Below, piece by piece: positions 16,225 to 22,668 of a stretch of 22,668 bases of DNA. Position numbers and translations under genes: made by a program. The stretch's first letter is position 1. Each line of letters begins with the position of its first letter. Source of the stretch: Dipetalonema caudispina (taxonomy: Eukaryota > Nematoda > Chromadorea > Rhabditida > Onchocercidae); the NCBI GenBank assembly GCA_013365325.1, contig JABVXV010000598.1:1-22668 (forward strand), written 5' to 3'. The notes beneath the pieces are model-generated. The model searched no databases. It saw nothing but the letters and a program-made list of their open reading frames with translations, and was not told where the DNA came from.

Positions 16225-18711
16225 TATTGATTACTTAAGTAATGGACTGGTTGATTGATTAATTATCAAAAAATGATGTTGTGTAGGATGAATGTAACAA
16301 AATTATATGTATTCAAGGAACAACTAAATTTTTCTAGTTCAGGAATTACATTTAAAAATTTCATATAAAAATTTGAAATATTTCATTTTTTGAGTTAAAA
16401 TATATTACTAAAAGATAGATAAATTTAAATCACATTTCACATCACTGACACTTACAATAATATTAAAATCAAAATTATAAAAAACAAGTTTGCTACATGA
16501 AAAAATGGCATTATTGATCGATTGTAGTATTGATCCAATTAGGTTAGGTAACATTGCTTCTGATCGATATTCATATTTGTCTTTTTCTATTTCTTCTTTT
16601 TTTTTTTTGTATAATATTTGTTTATTTGTCTTGTATGTGTATTTTTGTTTAATTGGGTGTTTCTTTTTTATCTCTCATTTTAAATTTTAAAATATGAGCT
16701 AATATTTCAGTTGTAGTTTGTTTCATCTTCATGGGCACTTCTTCCTTTTCTTCCTTCCTTCAATTGTTCAGCTTTAAATCTTTGCAAATATTGTCCAAAA
16801 AAAAAAATTTCCTTTTTTTTTCTTCTCAATTTATTCAAATATGTAGGAAATGTTTAACATAAGGAAAATAATTGTAGCAAAAATATAATATTCAAATGTT
16901 TTTTAGCCATCAAAAATCCCAAAAATTTGCATTTTTCTTCACGTTTTGTTCCCTTTCGGAAAGTTTGTCAAATTTGAAATTGAATTTGAATTGTTAAAAA
17001 TGTTGAAAATAGCAATGTTATTTCATTCCTGTCGTATACATTCATTTCATATTGTATTATAATTTTATTTCACAAATTATATTCTTGTGCAGTTGGAACA
17101 AATAAAGCAAAATCAAAAATCGATTGATTCCTTTTCTCACTGTGATTTTTTGCTATATTCTAATAAAAAATATGCCCGTATGAATGAAGTTTTTTTTTCT
17201 GAAAATTTTTCTGTTTTAATTACTTTACTAAATCTCCCTCTCTCTCTCTCTCTCTTTCCCTCTCTTTCTCCCCTTGTTTTACTTATATTTTTGTTATTAT
17301 CACATTAATTATTTAAAATTTATTAAAATCATTATCATTGCTTGATCAATGACCATCATATAATATTATAATTGATAAAACGGTCCATTGATATTCATAG
17401 ATACTTTTTTGATAGCGATGAACATTTCTCATAATAATCGTAAATTTAATTATTGTCCAATTCAAATTTTTATTTTATTGGTGACATTGAAGGAAATATT
17501 GCGTATATACGTACGACTACAGAAGAATGTTATCGTTTCAAGCCAAAATTTATCACATACAAGCAGGGACCATATTTGGTACAATTTTTGTTTTAGTTAA
17601 ATTTTTGGAAATAATTGATATAATATATTTAATTAATTTTATGCCAAATATAACAATATTGCAAAATAGATTATAATAGCGAGAAATATTGATTAATAAT
17701 CGGAAATTCATGATATTTACGAATTCCTCTAATACATTGTTGAAATGCAAACAAATTACTTATTAGGAGTTGAAACTTAAATTTAAAAATTAACATTTAA
17801 AATCTACATAGAAATATCTTTTTCTCATATCATAGACTAATTTTTGCATTCATTCATCCATTCATTGAGATTAGCATTATATTTTAAATTTCATTTTTCA
17901 ACCTTATCAAAAATCGACATGTACCGGTAGTGATTTCTAACAATCTGTTCGAAAATTTTATGATTTTATGACAGAGAACACAAAGAAAAGAATAAATCAG
18001 CGGAAAGTCTTCTCCGAGAAATTATTCCTCCGAAATTTTTTTTTTTTTGCAACAAACAAAGAAAAAGGAAAACCGATCGTACTTATCGCACTGATGTAAC
18101 TTGAAGTTCCGACATTGTTGCACATTATCATCTGCTTACTGGGAATAATTAGTGGAAATAACTTCATAATAACGCAAGTTTAATCAACTTTTTAAGCTTA
18201 TGGATGAGTTTATCGGTGTTAATTTTACATATTAAGCAAACAGTTCATTTATCATAGACAATATTGAGAAAGAGAGAGTAGAACGAATGATATTTTTGAA
18301 TAGATGAAAATTTTTTTTAATTTAAAACCAAAAAAAAAGGAACTGTAAACATAACAAACAGATATTGTATGTACTAAATTTGATAGGGTATTTAATAAAA
18401 TAATGCTGATTTTTTTTTAATTTTTAAATTTAAAAGTTTTGAAAAAAAAAGGGAGCCGATATGAATAGAAATGAATGACTCCCAACATTATGAAACTTTT
18501 TTTTTACTTTTTTTTCTGTTTAAGAAAACTTAAATATAAGAAACAATTGCAATGATGGAGAGAAATCATACATAAAAAAAAATTTTGATGCATTTAAATG
18601 AAGTAACCTAAAAGCATTACTTGTTATACATTAAACGTGAATATTTTTGTTAAATCACGTATTTACGAGCAATCAAATTAAAATTTTACTTATTTCACGC
18701 ATGCAATAAAA
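16225..18711. other. Convergent intergenic region
   Basis: It separates the 3' ends of the two genes. AATAAA hexamers occur on + at about 17100 and 17162 and could serve the FIP gene, though they lie about 0.9 kb downstream of the TAG. A CT tract spans 17233-17272. A less AT-rich patch lies at about 18000-18150. No canonical polyadenylation hexamer was found on the - strand close to the 18712 stop. No further gene is supported. Confidence 0.5.
17233..17272. repeat. (CT)n tract
   Basis: CTCTCT array with CCC/TTT interruptions in the intergenic region. The Leu/Ser frame across it is spurious. Confidence 0.9.
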
Positions 18712-18876
18712 TCAATAGCAAAAAATCCAAAAGCACTTAGAACGTCGAACCTTTCCTTCTTTTTCACGTTTTGCATTAAGCTTTTCTTCAATGTCCTTTA
18801 AGATATTGTAACTTTCAGCTAGTTCATCATCCATTTCTTTGTAATAATTGTACACTTCTTGAAGGATTTTTAACAC
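18712..18876 (-). CDS. Secreted-protein exon 5 with C-terminal Cys-ring peptide
   Basis: Acceptor ATAATTTAG, stop TGA at 18714-18712. It encodes VLKILQEVYNYYKEMDDELA, ESYNILKDIEEKLNAKREKE and GKVRRSKCFWIFCY. The helical segment (LKDIEEKLNAKREKE) gives way to RR and a nonapeptide with Cys two residues from the end. The ring CFWIFC has six members. No glycine precedes the stop, so the peptide would not be amidated. Confidence 0.78.
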   Translation of the reverse strand: MLKILQEVYNYYKEMDDELAESYNILKDIEEKLNAKREKEGKVRRSKCFWIFCY

Positions 18877-20174
18877 CTAAATTATGAAAATTATTTTAAA
18901 ATTTTAACAGATGATCTTTGACATTATCTGTCTCATATCTATTATTTCCTTCCGATTTTGAATTTTCAAAATGGTTTTTTTTTTTTTTGCGTATAAAAAA
19001 TGATATGATAAAAAATTGAAACGTTGGAGAAATTATTATTATTAACTCTTAAAAGCTCCTCTCATTTATTCTAATGCTGTCTTTATTTTAGTTGTAGTTA
19101 TTAAGGATAAAATAATTTCCCATCCAAAATGGTTAAAAATATCCAACAAAATATTAGAGAGTTAATTAATTAATTAATCATTGCTAAACCATGTGAACAA
19201 TGTGAAAATATTCCTACTAATATTTAATTTGTCAATCTAAAATATTCAATAAATGTTTATCAAATTATCAACGGATTAACTAATTATTATTTCAAAAATA
19301 AGATCACATTATTCAATTTAATACTTCACCTCATTAGTTAAATTTCGAATATTATCAATGTGCTGAAATGCGTTGATATTATCACCAAAATTGCCACCAT
19401 CCAAAATGCTTTGTTCAATTTTGTGAATTCGAAGTCGAATAATCGGCAAACGATGCCATTTTTTCAAAGCATTTCGTTTATTTGTATCTTTTTCCATTGA
19501 AAATGCATTCCCTTTTACTTTCAATGCTTCCAGTTGATTATTTGCTTCATCAAATTCAAATTTTTGATAGTTTTCTTGAAACTGCAAATATTTCCAGCTA
19601 TCATTCCGGTCTTCCAGCATATCTTACTGATTGCATATTTTTCTTTTGAAGATTAAAAAAAAGAACCGGATTCATGATTATAGCTATCAAATCTCTTTTT
19701 TTCCGGTTAGCACAAAACTTTTATATAATCTCTTATATTTCAATAGTTATCACTTAGTAATACATAATCAGATTACATTTCAATATATATTACCTGTAAT
19801 GACATCCTTTTTAAATACAACTTTTTCGTTTATTTAACGAGTATAAATTTTAATTACAAATTATAACCTTTGCTACTTCGTCTTTCCAATTTTTTGAATC
19901 GCTTGGATTTTGTAACCATGCTGTTGAATTGATCAATAATACTTCATTTTCAATTTCATCAAGATTATCAACTCCCTGAAATCCTCATTTATTTTCTTAC
20001 TTACTTATCATTTACTACAATTTAATTAAGTATCTGTCTATCATACGGACAGTATATTAAATGAATAAATGACTAGTAAATAATTTAATTATACATTATT
20101 AGTTTTGAATACAATTATTTTCCAATAGTCATACTACAGATTGATAAAATATGAATTTAATGATAGTATGACTT

Positions 20175-20213
<39 letters not shown>

Positions 20214-20759
20214 AATTTAAAATATACCAACCATTGTTTTGTCATACTCAAATAATGTAGCAATCTTCATTTCTTCTTCATCAGCACCATTATCATATTC
20301 TTGTTCTTTCGCTCGACAAATTAAACATAATGGCTGAAATATTTTTTTCAAAAATTAAAATTCCATTCTTTATTATTTAATACAATACTTTATTTCAAAT
20401 GAATTTTAGTTATAAAATAAAAGAAAATTCAAACTTTACCAATTTTTCTCCAATTTGAATCAGTTTTTGCTTTCATTTTCATCAAAATCTATCATTTTTT
20501 TCTGTTTGCTCATTTATTTATGTTAATCATTTCTTGTTTTGTCAAATGATAATTTGTGGCAAAAATTTTTTTTTTTGTTTTTTTTCTTCCTTTGTTTTTC
20601 ATTTTTTTTTCTCCATTGATAAAATTAGAGATTTTAAATTATATTTCAAAGTTTTACCTGATTTTCATTTTTTGACGCTGGAAAACTTTCATCGATAGGT
20701 TGAGCAATAAATCGTCCAGTAAAAGTGATAATTATGAATGTTTGAAAATAGATGAACAT
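18712..20759 (-). CDS. Secreted protein of unrecognised family with C-terminal Cys-ring peptide, 5 exons
   Basis: Spliced on the minus strand from 20759-20658, 20333-20232, 19975-19868, 19581-19330 and 18876-18712, all phase 0, giving 242 residues. Residues 1-19 form a signal peptide (MFIYFQTFIIITFTGRFIA, cut before QP). Residues 37-40 are CLIC. An acidic stretch (DNGADEEEM) follows. Potential N-glycosylation sites are NST (exon 3) and NLT (exon 4). About 105-230 is helical and charged. The end is RR (232-233) then SKCFWIFCY, with Cys236 and Cys241. A signal peptide plus a dibasic site plus a small C-terminal Cys ring is the layout of a cyclic neuropeptide precursor, and CFWxxC matches the urotensin II ring. 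No other domain is recognised. Alternatively it is a nematode-specific secreted protein whose four Cys pair with each other. Confidence 0.72.
19330..19581 (-). CDS. Secreted-protein exon 4
   Basis: Acceptor ATATTTGCAG, donor GAG|GTGAAG. 252 nt, phase 0. It encodes FQENYQKFEFDEANNQLEAL, KVKGNAFSMEKDTNKRNALK, KWHRLPIIRLRIHKIEQSIL, DGGNFGDNINAFQHIDNIRN and LTNE, mostly helical and charged. The frame stays open upstream of this acceptor to GATATGCTGGAAGACCGG, so the true 5' boundary could lie about 42 nt further upstream (about 19623). Confidence 0.75.
19868..19975 (-). CDS. Secreted-protein exon 3
   Basis: Acceptor GGATTTCAG, donor AAG|GTTATA. 108 nt, phase 0. It encodes GVDNLDEIENEVLLINSTAW then LQNPSDSKNWKDEVAK, including an NST glycosylation sequon. 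A donor T|GTAATT 13 nt downstream would leave phase 1 and could pair with an upstream acceptor of exon 4 (see findings). Confidence 0.75.
20127..20173. repeat. Inverted repeat with 10-bp arms in intron 2 of the secreted-protein gene
   Basis: AGTCATACTA (20127-20136) and TAGTATGACT (20164-20173) are exact reverse complements separated by 27 nt. Confidence 0.85.
20176..20219. repeat. T44 homopolymer (A44 in the minus-strand transcript)
   Basis: An uninterrupted run of T, apart from one G before it, lying 12 nt inside intron 2 of the secreted-protein gene. Confidence 0.9.
20232..20333 (-). CDS. Secreted-protein exon 2
   Basis: Acceptor ATATTTCAG, donor ATG|GTTGGT. 102 nt, phase 0. It encodes PLCLICRAKEQEYDNGADEE then EMKIATLFEYDKTM. 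The paired cysteines (CLIC) are two of only four in the protein. A GTATAT donor 4 nt further is possible but would break phase with exon 3. Confidence 0.75.
20658..20759 (-). CDS. Secreted-protein exon 1 (signal peptide)
   Basis: ATG at 20759, 34 codons, donor CAG|GTAAAA. It encodes MFIYFQTFIIITFTGRFIA and then QPIDESFPASKNENQ. The hydrophobic core FIIITFTG and the small residue before QP fit signal peptidase cleavage. This ATG is the first after a TTTTCAG acceptor 18 nt upstream. Confidence 0.8.
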
Positions 20760-20786
20760 TTTTCGGTAGAAATTAGACTGAAAATG
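20760..20786 (-). promoter_or_regulatory. Probable spliced-leader acceptor and 18-nt leader
   Basis: Read on the minus strand, CATTTTCAG ends at 20778 and is followed by 18 nt (TCTAATTTCTACCGAAAA) and then the ATG. The perfect TTTTCAG acceptor close to the start codon is typical of nematode trans-splicing and supports this ATG. An upstream UTR intron is the alternative. Confidence 0.6.
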
Positions 20787-21360
20787 TTCCTTCGTTTTTT
20801 TTTTTTTTAAAAAAACTCATCAAAAACTTTTATTTAATGATTCGAAAAATAATTTGGTAACAAAAAAGATGTCAATGGGAAAATTAAAATTTCAAGTTAA
20901 TATTTTTTCAAATTAATATTTGGAAAAGTTTATTAGGAAGAAATTGAATCAGTGAAAAAATTCATACTTTAATTAGAATAGAAGAATCAATTCATTAAAA
21001 ATTTTCTTTTTATTCTCATTTTCCCTCCCTCTTCATCTCTCTCCTTCCTCTCAGTAACTTTCCCGATATATCCTGATAATGAATATATATTGAACAGATA
21101 GATTGTGAATGAATCAGTCAGAAGGTCAATACTAGGTAGTAAAAAAAGCGAAAAAAAAAAGGAGCTGATGATGCGGGGTCATACAGAATCGATATTAGCC
21201 CGAGCAGATGGTGATAGCAGTTGTCCACTTCTAGCGCATCTTTAAATGACCAAGAAGCAGAAAGGAGTAGGAGAAGAGGAAGAAAAAGATACAAAGAAAC
21301 AGCTGTGACCTTTGCTCTTCTAAAAGAATATTACCGATTGTTGACCTTTACTTTTCAAGT
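20781..21360 (-). promoter_or_regulatory. Candidate promoter region of the secreted-protein gene
   Basis: Upstream of the gene on the minus strand. It contains CTGATAA (21073-21079), the nematode GATA-factor type motif often found in intestinal promoters, and a less AT-rich island at about 21140-21360. The island has two TGACCTTT copies (21306-21313 and 21342-21349), that is AAAGGTCA nuclear-receptor half-sites in the same orientation, 36 bp apart. No TATA box position can be fixed. The role is inferred from motifs and position. Confidence 0.35.
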
Positions 21361-22668
21361 GAATATTGTTACCCAGCTCATTATATGAAACATTTTTACA
21401 AATTAAGTGAATGCAAAAAGCTAATTAAAGAAATACAAATTTAAATTTAAATTTAAAAGTTGTCCGAGTTGGAAAAAAAAAAAACGAATAAACGCTTTCT
21501 TTTGTTTACCAGTTGAAATACCAATTTGATGCACTTAATTTAAGTCCTTTTTCTTTTTGGTTTAAAAATTTACGATAACAAAGAATTTCTGATATCGAAC
21601 TTTTTGAAAAAATAAGTATAATTTAGAGTATCATAATCTATTCCCATTGTGCAAATTGTAGTACTTAAGTTCCACAAAATGATATTACACGGCATAAATG
21701 TATAATAAGTAATAATAAAGTTTAAGTAATTTTTTTTTTTTTCACAATCTGACATTTGAAATGTGTAATTGTTTGTAAGCATTATTTCTTTTAGACTTCA
21801 ACTAATTGAAAATTCTTCGAATAAATAAAACAATAAATTTTAGCCGAAAAAATTAATGACGGAAATGTTAGCTTCGAAGAGAGAAAGAATTAATTCAAAA
21901 TCTATCAAAAATCGATTTAATATTTGATTTTGTGTTATGAAACATATGTCGAAATATTAACTCTATGATCATTTTCAATCAATTTTATAACGTAGTCCAT
22001 TTCATTGATAACGAACCGAATTTTTTTGATTTCAAATTATTCCGGACTTATTTCAGATTACTATAAGTAATCAATCCTATGTAAAGAGATTTTTTTTCAT
22101 TTATCTTTCCACACAATGAAATTCATTATTTTAATCGTAACATAACGGTACAAAGTTATTGCAATTTAAAATTATTAAATTACTTTTTAGTTTTATCAAT
22201 GATTTCAATTCATTCTTGTTGAATTTGTTTGTTCAGGTATATTCAGTTTTCTCATACGAATTGTTGTCGTTTTGATCATTTGAAATCGTTTTCCTTTTTT
22301 TTTTTTTCGCAAATTTCACATATTTTAAACATCCTTTCAAATATTGTAGCAAGCAAATGTATTAATTAACTAAATTTCACATAAATTTTTGGAAGTTATT
22401 AAATTGTTTTGTCACTTTCATGTTGGCGATTTGTTAGGAAGTGTATGTAAATTGAAATTTTATCGGCAATACACGATTGTAAATGTATCGCTTGCATCGT
22501 AATTTGAAGGGTGAACGGTCAATTTGATAAAATATTTCATTTAATTCAATCTTATTTTTAGTACTACCATAAGAAAATGTGTTTTTCTCTGTCACGAAAA
22601 TTCTTGTCTAATCAAGATTACTCTTTATACGAAAACAAGTAATTAAGTTTCTGTAAGCATCTCCTCTG
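21361..22668. other. AT-rich flank, nothing recognised
   Basis: No coding-like frame with splice signals, no RNA gene and no array is seen. A 70-codon open frame on - (21570-21782) has no supporting features. Short homopolymers occur at about 21470-21485, 21729-21741 and 22290-22307. Confidence 0.5.

Noticed and set aside
17093..17308. Possible extra terminal exon (LEQIKQNQKSIDSFSH) after a TGTGCAG acceptor
   Set aside because: It starts in phase 0 but quickly becomes a hydrophobic translation of the CT tract, with no coding composition beyond about 25 codons.

Overview
The window is eukaryotic and most likely from a parasitic nematode, with a spirurid/filarial-type genome favoured. This is inferred from very AT-rich DNA, long A/T runs and microsatellites, small exons, and introns that end repeatedly in TTTCAG-like acceptors (TTTCAG, TTTCCAG, TTTGCAG). 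The species cannot be named from the sequence alone.

Two convergent protein genes are supported. On the + strand, seven exons between 8861 and 15704 splice in phase into a 348-residue coiled-coil protein ending in a Rab11-binding domain. This is a Rab11-FIP3/FIP4 (Drosophila nuf-class) recycling-endosome adaptor without the EF-hand N-terminus of the vertebrate proteins. On the - strand, five exons between 20759 and 18712 encode a 242-residue secreted protein of unrecognised family. It has a signal peptide, and its extreme C-terminus is a dibasic site followed by a six-residue Cys-Cys ring resembling urotensin II. Both first coding exons lie 18 nt downstream of a good 3' splice site, as expected for spliced-leader trans-splicing.

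Layout: 1-8460 holds no supported gene. It contains an ATA array, a perfect 15-bp-arm palindrome at 306-336, a TA/TG array, a TGG array, a degenerate ~23-bp minisatellite at about 5471-5750 and several AT tracts. 8460-8860 is a candidate promoter. 8861-15704 is the FIP gene; its introns carry microsatellites, a phase-compatible alternative exon (12745-12802), a repeat containing copies of a splice acceptor (13848-14100) and a long hairpin (14563-14697). After the FIP stop codon an in-frame phase-0 splice leads to a 61-codon open exon (16039-16224), suggesting stop readthrough or an alternative C-terminus. 16225-18711 is intergenic. 18712-20759 is the secreted-protein gene, with a candidate promoter at about 20781-21360. 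21361-22668 shows nothing recognisable.

The two genes give no evidence of a shared pathway. The most interesting items are the possible cyclic neuropeptide, the possible C-terminal extension and alternative exon of the FIP gene, and an Asp-to-Asn change in the Rab11-contact motif.
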